DNA of 64,000 nucleotides from Nitrobacteraceae bacterium AZCC 1564. GTDB taxonomy: Bacteria; Pseudomonadota; Alphaproteobacteria; Rhizobiales; Xanthobacteraceae. Both the position numbers and the translations under genes were made by a program. Within the stretch, counting starts at the first letter, position 1. Each line of letters starts with the position of its first letter. The DNA is taken from assembly GCA_036924835.1 (NCBI GenBank), contig JBAGRR010000001.1:1488001-1552000 (forward strand), given 5' to 3'. Shown one piece after another: positions 51,032 through 60,061 of the stretch. The notes below the pieces were generated by a model, which searched no databases, was not told where the DNA came from, and saw nothing but the letters and a program-made list of their open reading frames with translations.

Positions 51032-51706
51032 TCAGACGTGGCGCTGGCCCGCACGCCAGCCCATTTCCCAGAAGTCGGCCTCAAGCCGGGTAGCTTCTTT
51101 GAATATCGCGATCAGCTCTGCCTCGCGGGCCGGCGTGGCGTAGAGATCGGCGAGCCTCTCCAGGTGCGCCCGCGCTTTCATCGCCACCTCCTGGTACGGC
51201 GCCCCGGCATACTCGGCGATCCAGACGCGATACGGGTTCGTCGACGCATACGCATCTGGCCGCGAAGCAAGCCGCGTGGCGATTTCCGCGTAGCCAATGA
51301 CGCAGGGCGCAAGCGCCACTTTGAGCGCCAGTAGATCACCGCGCATGCCCGTGTCGAGCACATAGCGTGTATAGGCCAACGTTTCGACCGCCGGAGGGGT
51401 TTGCTCAAGGTCACCGGGCGACAAGCCCCAGCCGGCGCAGAGCTTCACATGCAGATCCATTTCAACGTCAAGAATGGACGAGAGGCCGGCTGCGGCTTCG
51501 CGCATGTCCGCGAGCTTCGGCGCCTTGTAGACGGCAAGCGCGTAGGCGCGCGCAAACTCGATGAGGAAGAGGTAGTCCTGAACGAGGTATCGACGAAACG
51601 CGGCTTCGGCGAGCGACCCATCCGCCAACCCGTTCGTGAAGGCATGTTCGGTGTACGCCTTCCACTCGACGGAGGCTTCTGCCTTTAGGCGATCGAAAAA
51701 ACTCAT
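51032..51706 (-). CDS. tenA: TenA/thiaminase II-family protein
   Basis: About 224 residues from ATG 51706, with GGGGGAAG upstream. TenA landmarks: FRRYLVQDYLFLIEFARAYALAV, the catalytic cysteine in LAPCVIGYAEIATRL, YRVWIAEYAG and the C-terminal glutamate in FWEMGW. It hydrolyses aminopyrimidine breakdown products of thiamine for salvage. It lies 55 bp after the DeoR regulator on the same strand, but its function need not relate to that operon. Confidence 0.88.
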   Translation of the reverse strand: MSFFDRLKAEASVEWKAYTEHAFTNGLADGSLAEAAFRRYLVQDYLFLIEFARAYALAVYKAPKLADMREAAAGLSSILDVEMDLHVKLCAGWGLSPGDLEQTPPAVETLAYTRYVLDTGMRGDLLALKVALAPCVIGYAEIATRLASRPDAYASTNPYRVWIAEYAGAPYQEVAMKARAHLERLADLYATPAREAELIAIFKEATRLEADFWEMGWRAGQRHV

Positions 51707-51761
51707 GACTTCCCCCGGTCTCTCAATGAGTGTCCTTGGCACGCACGAGCACCATTTCGGC

Positions 51762-52529
51762 TCAGCGAGCGCCGGCCACGACCACGCGCGCGCCTGCCTC
51801 CGCAAGACGATTGCACTCCTCCAGCGATGCGCCGACATCGGTCACGAGCGTCCAGCGTGGCGGCAGCGGCGCCCAGGCGGTTTGCTCAGAACGGCCGAGC
51901 TTGCTGGCGTCGGCCAGCACGACGACTTCTTTTGATTGCTGCATCATCAGCGACTTCAATGCGACCTGCTCAAGATCCGCCTCGCACAGGCCACGGCCAT
52001 TGACCACGCCATCCGCGCTCATGATGGCGCGGTCGGCAGTCATGCGCCGCAACGCTTCCTGGGCGAGCGGCCCCATGGTGCTCATGCTGGTGGCGCGTAG
52101 CGCGCCGCCTAATACTACGAGCTCGATCGTCGGTGCCTTGGCGAGAAAAGGCAGCAGCGCGAGATTGTTGGTGATGATGCGCAGCCGCCGCTGCTGCAGC
52201 AATCGTCCGAAGGCGGCCACCGTCGAACCAGCATCAAGGATCAGCGTGTCACCATCTTCGATCAGATCAATCGCCGCACGCGCAATCGCCTGCTTCTGCT
52301 TGCCCTGCACCGCAAGGCGCTGCTCGAGAGTGGCTTCCGTCACATGGCCGGTGAGAATGGCGCCGCCATACGTGCGGCGCACGACGTTGTTCTTGGAGAG
52401 ATGCTGCAGGTCACGCCGCACAGTGGAGGCCGACACGCGGAAACGCCGCGCGAGATCGTCGACATCGATCTCGCCCGCATTCAACGCTTCCAAGAGACGA
52501 GCGTGACGCTCCTTGCTGCGCATCGACAT
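51762..52529 (-). CDS. DeoR-family repressor of the four-carbon acid operon
   Basis: 255 residues, with TGAGG before the ATG. The winged helix is LEALNAGEIDVDDLARRFRVSASTVRRDLQHLS. The DeoR C-terminal domain has ILDAGSTVAAFGRLL and VVLGGALRATSMSTMGP. It lies downstream of the kdgT-kinase-pdxA2 genes and probably binds the TGCGCA cluster at 55926-56034. The inducer would be a phosphorylated sugar acid. Confidence 0.85.
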   Translation of the reverse strand: MSMRSKERHARLLEALNAGEIDVDDLARRFRVSASTVRRDLQHLSKNNVVRRTYGGAILTGHVTEATLEQRLAVQGKQKQAIARAAIDLIEDGDTLILDAGSTVAAFGRLLQQRRLRIITNNLALLPFLAKAPTIELVVLGGALRATSMSTMGPLAQEALRRMTADRAIMSADGVVNGRGLCEADLEQVALKSLMMQQSKEVVVLADASKLGRSEQTAWAPLPPRWTLVTDVGASLEECNRLAEAGARVVVAGAR

Positions 52530-52568
52530 TGAACCTCAGCCCCCGCTCCGCTGGCAGCCGCAAATTGC

Positions 52569-52636
52569 GAACCACCACACTAGCCAGGTTCGACCGTATC
52601 GGATTCGTGGCTCAGTCCATATCAACGACGAATCCG
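52569..52636. other. Repeat-end remnant and hairpin after pdxA2
   Basis: GAACCACCACACTAG (52569-52583) is identical to the compound-repeat Y end at 25890. Beyond it, CGGATTCGT (52600-52608) and ACGAATCCG (52628-52636) form a perfect 9-bp inverted repeat 14 bp past the pdxA2 stop, which may work as a terminator. The two may be the worn remains of one compound repeat, but the hairpin arms no longer match any unit. Confidence 0.45.
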
Positions 52637-52650
52637 TCAGCCCGTCTTCT

Positions 52651-53646
52651 TCAAGCCGCTTTGGGCGCGAGATCGACCGCCTGCCGCAGCGCTTCGATCA
52701 GGCTGCGCTCGTCGGCGATGCCCTTGCCCGCGATGTCAAAGGCGGTCCCATGATCGACCGAGGTGCGGATCACCGGCAGACCCACCGTGATGTTTACACC
52801 CGCTTCCAGCCCCAGCACCTTGATGGGACCATGGCCCTGATCGTGATACATCGCGACCACCATGTCGTAGTCGCCGCGTCCGGCCAGGAAGAACAGAGTG
52901 TCGGCTGGCAAAGGCCCGCGCACATCCCACCCCTTGCGCTGGCAGGCTTCGACGGCTGGCGTAATCTTCGCAGCTTCCTCACCACGGCCGAAGAGACCGT
53001 TTTCTCCCGCATGTGGGTTGATGGCGCAGACGCCGATCTTCGGATTGGCGATGCCGGCGCGGACCAGCACATCGTGGCCACGCGCAATAACACGCTCAAC
53101 AAGACCCGGTTCGATCTTCTCGATCGCATCCAAGAGGCCGATATGCGTGGTGACGTGAATGACGCGTAGCTTCGGCGACACCAGCATCATCGATACTTCC
53201 GGCGTGCCGGTCAGATGCGCCAACAGTTCGGTGTGGCCTGGATACTTATGTCCTGCCGCATGCAGCGCTTCCTTGGAGAGCGGCGCGGTGCAGATGCCCT
53301 GCGCTAGCCCCGCCTGCACCACGTGCACGGCCTTCTCGATGTAGCGATAGGCTGCCTCGCCTGCGGTCGCCGACATCTTGCCGAACGGCAGTTCGTCCGG
53401 CACCAGCTTCAGGTCGACGCACTGCACGGCCTTCGACGCAAAATTTGCTTCCTTCGCGTCATTTAGCGCATCAACCTCAAGCGACACGCCGACAATCTTG
53501 CCGGCCTTGCGCAGGCGGTTGGCGTCGCCGATCACCAGCGCATTACAGATCGCCTGCGCGTCCGGCTGCGCCAACGCTTTCATGATGACTTCAGGCCCGA
53601 TGCCGGCCGGATCTCCCATGGTGATCGCAATGGTCGGACGGGTCAT
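52651..53646 (-). CDS. pdxA2: PdxA2-type 4-phospho-sugar-acid dehydrogenase
   Basis: 331 residues. PdxA-family motifs are clear: TMGDPAGIGPEVIMKAL, GHTELLAHLTGTP, INPHAGENGLFG and VAMYHDQGHGPIKVLG, with metal-binding histidines. Next to a DUF1537 kinase it is the PdxA2 type, which oxidatively decarboxylates 4-phospho-threonate or -erythronate to dihydroxyacetone phosphate, rather than the vitamin B6 enzyme. It overlaps the kinase gene as ATGA. Confidence 0.88.
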   Translation of the reverse strand: MTRPTIAITMGDPAGIGPEVIMKALAQPDAQAICNALVIGDANRLRKAGKIVGVSLEVDALNDAKEANFASKAVQCVDLKLVPDELPFGKMSATAGEAAYRYIEKAVHVVQAGLAQGICTAPLSKEALHAAGHKYPGHTELLAHLTGTPEVSMMLVSPKLRVIHVTTHIGLLDAIEKIEPGLVERVIARGHDVLVRAGIANPKIGVCAINPHAGENGLFGRGEEAAKITPAVEACQRKGWDVRGPLPADTLFFLAGRGDYDMVVAMYHDQGHGPIKVLGLEAGVNITVGLPVIRTSVDHGTAFDIAGKGIADERSLIEALRQAVDLAPKAA

Positions 53647-54890
53647 GCAAAGCTTCCTTTGGTTCGGACGGCGCGAAGACGTTCGCTGATGCGGATGAGG
53701 CTATACTCATCGCCGAACGCCCCCGCCTTGGTGGCGATCGGAATGGATAATTGGCCGAGGGTAAGACCGAGCGATACGCCCGGCTCGATCTCGTCGGCAA
53801 GACGGATGCCGTTGACACCGAAGCGCGACAACAATGCCGCAGCAGTTTCGCCGCCGGTTGCGGCAAACGCGCCGATTGCAGGCGCGACAGTTGCAATCGC
53901 GTCAGCAAGCCCCTGCGCGAGTTGTGGGCCGAGCGACATGTCAGGATGATCATCCATCATGATTTCCACGAGCGCATCGCCACCGGCGGAAAGCCGCTTC
54001 GTCACGTCTGCTGCGAGCGTTGCGCGATCGGTACCATGAGCGAGCAACGTTGCCGGCTCAACGGGAAAATGCATCACGGTGCCGGTCGCCTGCAGCGTGC
54101 GTGCGGCGGAGCGCGACGCCCCCGCGAGCGAGCCCACCACGATCAGTGTGCCGGATGAGCGCGCTGGTATTTGGAGCGGCTCGGCGGCATCGGTGGCATC
54201 AAGGCTGGCCAGTGCATGCGCGAGGCCGGCGCTGCCGATGAAGAACGTCGCGGGCGATGCATGCAAGCTCGCCTCAGCGATCAGATGCAGGTCATGGTCC
54301 GTCTCAGCATCACACGCAGCGACGACATCTCCTTCGCCAGCGAGTCTTGCAAAGACTGCTTTCAGTTTACCACCGCGCACGGCGGCGAGGGCGACCTTCT
54401 CCCCTCGAATGCCCGCGGTTGCGAGCACATCGACAAGATCGGCGTTCGGATAAGTGTGGTCGCGTTGCCAGACCTCGGCATCTTCAAGCCTGCGGCCATT
54501 GACGAGAATGCGCCCGTCGATGGTGGTGCGGCCGGTGGCTGGAAAGGCCGGCGCGAACACGCCGAATGCGGAACCTGACCGTGACTTTAGATGCGCCAGT
54601 GCAGCCGTAGTCTCCGCTGCGGGTTGTCCGCGCAGCGTCGAGTCGATCTTCTTGAACAGAATGCGTTCGCCGGACAGGCGCGCCAGCACATCGGCGTGGC
54701 GCGCCGCAGCAGCCTTAGCTGAAAGGCCTCGACTCGCTGCATCGTAAGCCAGCACGGGCAACTGGTGATCCGAGGCATCGGCGATTTCACCCCACGTCAC
54801 CGCAGCCGTGCGTCCCCTTCTGCCGAAGGCGATGGCACAGTCCGCGGCGCCGGTGAGATCGTCTGCGAGGATCAGCCAGCCGGGAGGCAT
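53643..54890 (-). CDS. Four-carbon acid sugar kinase (DUF1537)
   Basis: About 415 residues from ATG 54890 (TTG 54896 alternative). The N-terminal acid-binding domain begins LILADDLTGAADCAIAFGRRG; KKIDSTLRGQPAAET follows. The C-terminal nucleotide-binding part has IGAFAATGGETAAALLSRFG. It phosphorylates threonate or erythronate-type acids before oxidation by the neighbouring PdxA2. The exact stereoisomer cannot be read from sequence. Confidence 0.88.
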   Translation of the reverse strand: MPPGWLILADDLTGAADCAIAFGRRGRTAAVTWGEIADASDHQLPVLAYDAASRGLSAKAAAARHADVLARLSGERILFKKIDSTLRGQPAAETTAALAHLKSRSGSAFGVFAPAFPATGRTTIDGRILVNGRRLEDAEVWQRDHTYPNADLVDVLATAGIRGEKVALAAVRGGKLKAVFARLAGEGDVVAACDAETDHDLHLIAEASLHASPATFFIGSAGLAHALASLDATDAAEPLQIPARSSGTLIVVGSLAGASRSAARTLQATGTVMHFPVEPATLLAHGTDRATLAADVTKRLSAGGDALVEIMMDDHPDMSLGPQLAQGLADAIATVAPAIGAFAATGGETAAALLSRFGVNGIRLADEIEPGVSLGLTLGQLSIPIATKAGAFGDEYSLIRISERLRAVRTKGSFA

Positions 54891-54892
54891 GT

Positions 54893-55906
54893 TCAATGGC
54901 CCACACGCGTCGCAGGCGTCATGGTCGCAGTATCAGTCGCGCTCTCGTCTTCTGGTTCGCGACCGACAACACGCGCCACCCACGCGGTGCAGATCGGTGT
55001 GAGGATCGCGGTGACGACGACGCATGCCGCAACGAGGATTGTCGCAGGGCGTGCGGCGTCCGCGTAAGCCGGATTGGCCGCGGCAACGATCGCTGGCACT
55101 GCCGCCGCGTTACCGGCGGTTGAAGCCGCCGCGACACCCGCAACACCGTTTCCGCCAGTAAGGCGGTCGGCGAAGAACAGCGGAATGCCGGTTAGCACGA
55201 CCACAGCAACGCCCAAACCGAGACCGAGCAGGCCCGCCTGCCAGACCTTTGACAGATCGAGGCCAGCGCCAAGCGCAAAAGCGAAGAACGGGATCATCAC
55301 CGGCACGGCGCGACTGAGGAAATCGCGCATCTCACGGTCGAGATTTCCGATGATCATACCCACGACCAGCGGCAGGATCGCACCCACGAGGGTCTGCCAT
55401 GGAAATGCCGAGAGACCGGCGACGCCGAGCGTGATCATCGTGAGAAACGGACCGCTCTCCAGCGACATGATGGTGTACGCGCCGACATCACGCGGACGTC
55501 CGTACTGGCCCATCAGCGCCATATAAAGACCGCCGTTGGTGTCGTTCATGGCGGCAACAATCGCCAACGTTGAGACACCTGCGAACATGCCGGCCCCGAT
55601 CGGCGCTTCACCCAGAATGCGACCAAAGATAAGACCGAAAATGACGGCGACGCCGACCTTCACGATCAGCAGCGTACCGCCCTTCTTCACGATGTAAGGG
55701 GTGGCGCGAAAGTCGATGCTCGCGCCCATGCAGACGTAGAACACAGCGAGGATCGTCAATGCGCCGGAGAACAGCGCGCCAGTGAACGAGCCGAAAAACT
55801 TCGGGGTGTCCGGAAAGAAAGTCGCGATGAGCGCGCCCGCCAGCAGCGGGACCACCATCATCCCGCCAGGCACCTTTTCGATCGCTCGCTTAATTGGAAG
55901 CTGCAT
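54893..55906 (-). CDS. kdgT: 2-keto-3-deoxygluconate permease-family transporter
   Basis: 337 residues from ATG 55906, with GGGAGAAAC upstream. About ten membrane segments; the family sequence [27 protein letters not shown] is at the start. KdgT-type secondary transporters take up sugar acids; here the neighbours point to a four-carbon acid. It is first in the operon, and the upstream region holds the TGCGCA cluster. Confidence 0.85.
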   Translation of the reverse strand: MQLPIKRAIEKVPGGMMVVPLLAGALIATFFPDTPKFFGSFTGALFSGALTILAVFYVCMGASIDFRATPYIVKKGGTLLIVKVGVAVIFGLIFGRILGEAPIGAGMFAGVSTLAIVAAMNDTNGGLYMALMGQYGRPRDVGAYTIMSLESGPFLTMITLGVAGLSAFPWQTLVGAILPLVVGMIIGNLDREMRDFLSRAVPVMIPFFAFALGAGLDLSKVWQAGLLGLGLGVAVVVLTGIPLFFADRLTGGNGVAGVAAASTAGNAAAVPAIVAAANPAYADAARPATILVAACVVVTAILTPICTAWVARVVGREPEDESATDTATMTPATRVGH

Positions 55907-55925
55907 GTTCGTTTCTCCCGCGCAC

Positions 55926-56034
55926 TGCGCATAATTGATCAGATTGCGCAATTCTGGTTCGAATCCGGTTGGAAATCGTGCGCAAGCGGCTCATTTATGA
56001 ACATTTTGCGCAAATTTCAAGCAATCATTGCGCA
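55926..56034. promoter_or_regulatory. Cluster of five TGCGCA sites upstream of kdgT
   Basis: The palindromic hexamer TGCGCA occurs at 55926, 55945, 55979, 56007 and 56029, plus TACGCA at 56039. Such density in about 110 bp is far from chance. DeoR-family repressors bind repeated short sites, so this is the probable operator array for the operon. The stretch 56050-56290 shows nothing else. Confidence 0.65.
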
Positions 56035-56293
56035 TTTTACGCAAAACTGTCATGTGGGCGGAGCTCGCTCAGAGCGCACGGGGCCACCCGCCAGGCCCAG
56101 GCGGGTCGGGCGGATCGGTCCCTGTATAATTTATTGAAGGTGCAGAGAAGCGGTGAGCTGGCGTTCGCCGCGGTGATGCGTTTCCAGACATCAGGCTCAG
56201 CGGCCTGCAAGTTTCGGCGATGTCCGCCGACGCCGGAGCGGACGTCGGGTCTGCTTACCCGTCGATCTTCAGAGATGAGACGATCGAATGATT

Positions 56294-56312
56294 GGTCGGC
56301 CTATGGCCGACC
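56294..56312. terminator. Hairpin at the end of the FAD oxidase gene
   Basis: GGTCGGCC / GGCCGACC, perfect 8-bp stem with a 3-nt loop, touching the oxidase stop codon. No T-run follows on the minus strand; a weak terminator at best. Confidence 0.4.
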
Positions 56313-57703
56313 TACGCCGCCTCGTCACGTGCCTGATAGAGCCGGTACAGCATGCGCTGTCCTATACGTCGGAACGGTGCAAAGGGATGCGTCGGTAGCG
56401 GCGAAGTGAAGATCGGCAGATCCTGCCCCTTGAAGTTCCGCCCGGCGATCATCTCGGCCATGCGACGTCCGGCCTGCGCCGAATAGGACACGCCGTTTCC
56501 GCCGTAACCAAGTGCATAGAATAAGGCCTGCGTTGGATCGGGCCGGAAAATGCGCGGCATCATGTCATGGCTGACATCGACCCAGCCCCACCACGAATAG
56601 TCGATCTGGATTCCCTTGAGCGGCGGGAATTTGCGATGGAGTCCCTCGATCAGGAGTTGCAAATGACGCGGATGCGCAGCGTCTGCACCGGTGATGGCGC
56701 TGCGACTGCCGATCTGCACGCGATTGTCTGGCAAGCGCCGATAGTAGAAGCGCAGCGTACGGGTATCCGTGATGACCTGGGTGGTGCGGAAGCCAGTCGC
56801 GTCGAGTTCGGCGTCAGTCAGCGGTCGCGTCACCACTGAATTTGAGAGGATCGGCATGCAGCGACCATTCAAGGCCGGTGTGAGGCCGAGCGACGTATAG
56901 GCGCCGGTGGCAATACCGACAGCGCGAGCGCGTACCGTGCCGCCCGGCGTGCGGAGATGATGCACGCCGCTCCGTGTCGTGATCTCGAGCACCGGGCTGC
57001 CCGGATGCACCTTAGCGCCCAGCTCGCGTGCCATGCGCATGTAACCAAAGGCCAGCTTGGCCGGATGCACACCGGTACCGAGCGGCTCGTGCACGGCTCC
57101 CGTGGTTTCCTCATCTTTTACATAATCGCGGCGCACTTCTTCGGCGGACAGGACGCGCGTCTTATAGCTGAACACTTCATTCTGCACTTTCGATTCTGCC
57201 GCGATCTTCTCGAACATGCGCTGGCGATGCGCGATATAGAGATGACCACCGCGCTGCGGCTCGCAATCGATGTTGCCGGTGCGGATCAAGTCCTCAAAGG
57301 TCTCGAAGCCATCCTGAATTTCAGCATGGAGACGCAATGCAACGTCGCGGCCCCAGCGTGCAATCCATTGCGAGCGCGATAGCCGACCGGCGGCATTCTG
57401 TCCCTGCCCGCCGTTGCGCGTGCTGCATCCCCAGGCGACACGGTTGGCTTCCAGCACCGCAGCCTTGACGCCGAATTCGCGCGCGAGAAAAATCGCGCAA
57501 GCCAGACCTGTGAATCCCGAGCCGATGATCGCGACGTCGACATCGACATCACCGGTGATCGGACCGTCATCCTGCGGCGGCGGTCCTGCTGTTGCAGCCC
57601 AATAGGTCGGCGCGTATTCGCGGTTGGTGCCAGGACCTGGCGAAACCAAGGGATCGTAATGTTGATCGTAAGGCGCAATCGCCATGCTGGGAGCCTTCGT
57701 CAT
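56312..57703 (-). CDS. FAD-dependent oxidoreductase, DadA/PuuB type
   Basis: 463 residues. The FAD motif VDVAIIGSGFTGLACAIFLAREFG lies after a 50-residue lead. AWGCSTRNGGQGQNAAGR is the flavin-region pattern of gamma-glutamylputrescine oxidase-like enzymes, and ALGYGGNGVSYSAQAGRRMAEMIAG closes the fold. It would oxidise an amine or amino acid. The ATG overlaps the stop of the NTF2-like gene upstream, so the two are coupled. Substrate unknown. Confidence 0.87.
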   Translation of the reverse strand: MTKAPSMAIAPYDQHYDPLVSPGPGTNREYAPTYWAATAGPPPQDDGPITGDVDVDVAIIGSGFTGLACAIFLAREFGVKAAVLEANRVAWGCSTRNGGQGQNAAGRLSRSQWIARWGRDVALRLHAEIQDGFETFEDLIRTGNIDCEPQRGGHLYIAHRQRMFEKIAAESKVQNEVFSYKTRVLSAEEVRRDYVKDEETTGAVHEPLGTGVHPAKLAFGYMRMARELGAKVHPGSPVLEITTRSGVHHLRTPGGTVRARAVGIATGAYTSLGLTPALNGRCMPILSNSVVTRPLTDAELDATGFRTTQVITDTRTLRFYYRRLPDNRVQIGSRSAITGADAAHPRHLQLLIEGLHRKFPPLKGIQIDYSWWGWVDVSHDMMPRIFRPDPTQALFYALGYGGNGVSYSAQAGRRMAEMIAGRNFKGQDLPIFTSPLPTHPFAPFRRIGQRMLYRLYQARDEAA

Positions 57704-58113
57704 GACGCTGCCTTTGCCTCAATCGCCGGCAATGGCGGACGGTCCTTGCGAAATGCACTTTTGCGCGAGAGCCGGTCGCCGGAGAACGTGAAGAGATCAC
57801 ACCCCTCGGCTTCAATACGGGCGCCATTGGCCGTGTTGCCACGGAAGATCCATTCCGACAGACCGCGATCACCGAACACGTGATGTGCAGTGCAGGTCCA
57901 ACTGACGTCGGGCATGTCGGCCCACACCTTCTCGAACGCCGCCTTGACGTCTGCGGTGCCGACGATGCGGCGACCGAACATCTCCGGACCGGCCGCTGCA
58001 TCGAACACAATATCATCTGTCATACAGGCCATCACGCCATTCGCATCGTGGCGATTGAACGCCTCAAACAGCGTCATAAGAAGCTGTTGGCGTCTGGTCT
58101 GCTGCTCGGACAT
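57700..58113 (-). CDS. NTF2-like (SnoaL-type) protein
   Basis: 137 residues from ATG 58113, with GAGAGAGC upstream. The cone-shaped NTF2 fold is recognisable: LLMTLFEAFNRHDANGVMACMTDDIVFDAA and VWADMPDVSWTCTAHHVFGDRGLSEWIF. Members can be isomerases, hydrolases or binding proteins. It overlaps the FAD oxidase by 4 nt and probably acts in the same route. From 58114 to 58315 nothing else is seen. Confidence 0.8.
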   Translation of the reverse strand: MSEQQTRRQQLLMTLFEAFNRHDANGVMACMTDDIVFDAAAGPEMFGRRIVGTADVKAAFEKVWADMPDVSWTCTAHHVFGDRGLSEWIFRGNTANGARIEAEGCDLFTFSGDRLSRKSAFRKDRPPLPAIEAKAAS

Positions 58114-58315
58114 GGGCAAAGCTCTCTCGATCGTTGACGCAAAAATTGGCACACCGCACCAATGTTGGTCATGAAAGTGCCAGCGAGAGAGCCGTGCGAT
58201 TAGGGCCAGTTTCAGCGAACCACCCGGCCAGAAGGGCCAGACGATGTTCGCGCTCTAGCCGGATGACTTAATAATATGTCGGTGTGCGCGCTCGGGCGGA
58301 CTGATCTCAACCGCA

Positions 58316-59863
58316 TTAACTCATCGATGCAATCAGTCGACCCAGGCGCTCGAGACCTGCGTTGATTCTGTCGTTGCGGATCGAGGAGAAGCCGAGACGG
58401 AAGCAATGGGCATGGGTGCCCTTGGTCATCGAGAAGACGTCGCCCGGCTCGATCAACACGCCCTCGGCACGCGCGGCCGTCGCGAGCTGCGTGGCATCAC
58501 ATTGGGGCGGGCATGTCACCCAATAACTGGTACTACCGACGCCACGCACGAAACTGCAATTGCTAAAATATGTCGGCAGCAATTGATCAAGAATGCGGGC
58601 ACGCTCCAACAGTACGCGCGAAACGCGCTGGAGGTGCGAACGGTAATGACCGAGGCCAATGAACAGCGCTGCCACGCGCTGGTTGTTCAGTGGCGGGTGT
58701 CGCAACATCAGCCGTCGCAAAGCCCGCAACTCACGAATGACTGGTGCCGGTGCCACGACGTATCCAAGCCGTAATCCGGGCGCCAGCGCCTTTGAAAGAC
58801 TGCCGACATAGAGCACGCGATCGTTGCGATCCAAACTCATCAGTGGCGGCAGCGCTGTCCCCTCGGAGATCAGCTCACTCTCGTAATCGTCCTCGATCAG
58901 CACGATATCGCGCTCCTGCGCTTTTTGCAGAAGTTCGAGCCGGCGCCATTGGGGCATCACGACTGTGGTCGGACACTGGTGGCCGGCAGTAACATAAGCG
59001 ATGTCGCAGGCTTCGAAATTCGCATCGGGCACCATGCCGTCGCCATCGACGGCAAGAGGAACGATCTTGTCGGTCAGCATCCCGAAGATGTTGCGGGCAT
59101 CGGGATAGCCCGGGTCTTCCATGCCAACCCGGGTGTCCGGCTTGATGAACAGCCGTGCGATCAGATAGAGCGCGTGCTGAGCACCAATAGTCATCATGAT
59201 TTCGTCCGATCGCGCACGAATGCCGCGGCGCGGCAAAACCTGCAGGCGAAGCTGCTCGATCAATGCCGGATCGTCTTCATCAATGAGATCTCGCGCCCAA
59301 TTGTTAATTTCAGGAACGCTCAATGCCGCTCGCGCGCTTTCGCGCCAGTCATTGGTCGGAAACAGGGTCGGATCAAACTGCCCAAAGATGAACGGATACG
59401 GATAGTCCTGCCAGTTGAGCGGCTTGATGATGTTGCGGTTGGTAGACGGCCGGACTGCAAAGCGTTCCGTCCAACGTGTTGCGCGGCAATCATCCGGCGC
59501 CGAGCGAACGACGTCCGGCTGCGTTCCCAGATGTTTAGGCAGGCCGGCCACGTAGAAGCCGCTGCGTTCGCGGGAAACCAGGAAATTCTGGTCGACCAGC
59601 TGCTCATAGGCAATCACGACGGTGTTGCGAGACACTTTCAAGAGCGTCGCGAGTTCACGGCTTGAAGGCATCCGAACGCCGAGCGACAGACGGCCCTCCT
59701 CGATCGCGGAGCAGATCAGTTGGCGGATTTGCAACTGCAAGAACGGACCGCGGCGGTCCAGTCCTTGGAACAGGGATCCCCAGAACAAAGCGTCGCTCAT
59801 GCCTGATGCAACCGGCCGTCCCTCGGCCGGGGTCATTTCAATCGTCTCTCTTGGAGGCGCCAT
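58316..59863 (-). CDS. MocR/PdxR-type GntR-aminotransferase regulator
   Basis: About 515 residues from ATG 59863 (GGAG upstream). The N-terminal winged helix is LQIRQLICSAIEEGRLSLGVRMPSSRELATLLKVSRNTVVIAYEQLV. A fold-type I aminotransferase domain follows, with the PLP lysine expected in YVGSLSKALAPGLRLGYVV. MocR regulators use PLP to sense amino compounds or vitamin B6. It lies between the FAD oxidase unit and the divergent amidohydrolase unit and could control either. Confidence 0.9.
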   Translation of the reverse strand: MAPPRETIEMTPAEGRPVASGMSDALFWGSLFQGLDRRGPFLQLQIRQLICSAIEEGRLSLGVRMPSSRELATLLKVSRNTVVIAYEQLVDQNFLVSRERSGFYVAGLPKHLGTQPDVVRSAPDDCRATRWTERFAVRPSTNRNIIKPLNWQDYPYPFIFGQFDPTLFPTNDWRESARAALSVPEINNWARDLIDEDDPALIEQLRLQVLPRRGIRARSDEIMMTIGAQHALYLIARLFIKPDTRVGMEDPGYPDARNIFGMLTDKIVPLAVDGDGMVPDANFEACDIAYVTAGHQCPTTVVMPQWRRLELLQKAQERDIVLIEDDYESELISEGTALPPLMSLDRNDRVLYVGSLSKALAPGLRLGYVVAPAPVIRELRALRRLMLRHPPLNNQRVAALFIGLGHYRSHLQRVSRVLLERARILDQLLPTYFSNCSFVRGVGSTSYWVTCPPQCDATQLATAARAEGVLIEPGDVFSMTKGTHAHCFRLGFSSIRNDRINAGLERLGRLIASMS

Positions 59864-59950
59864 GAATAAGCTCCGCACATCGCTCACGAAACAGATCGAA
59901 ACCTGTCTCTCTTCCACACTCTACGGCTGAAAAAGCAAAAGTCACGCCAG

Positions 59951-59981
59951 TTGGTCCCAGCGTAGAGCAACACTGGCCCCA
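59951..59981. promoter_or_regulatory. Direct repeats in the mocR / amidohydrolase divergent gap
   Basis: TTGGTCCCA (59951) and CTGGCCCCA (59973) are near-identical nonamers 22 bp apart, two helical turns. MocR proteins bind direct repeats in divergent gaps, so these are candidate sites. Motif evidence only. Confidence 0.4.
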
Positions 59982-60061
59982 TTCGTACATATGATCTGGC
60001 GCTGGCTTGGTGCATAACGAAACCGCACGCTCAAAAAAAGAAGCTCTCGAGGAAAGTCCAA

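Noticed and set aside
58458-58865. Plus-strand small frames opposite the mocR gene
   Set aside because: They mirror the MocR aminotransferase domain and have no independent start signal or family similarity.
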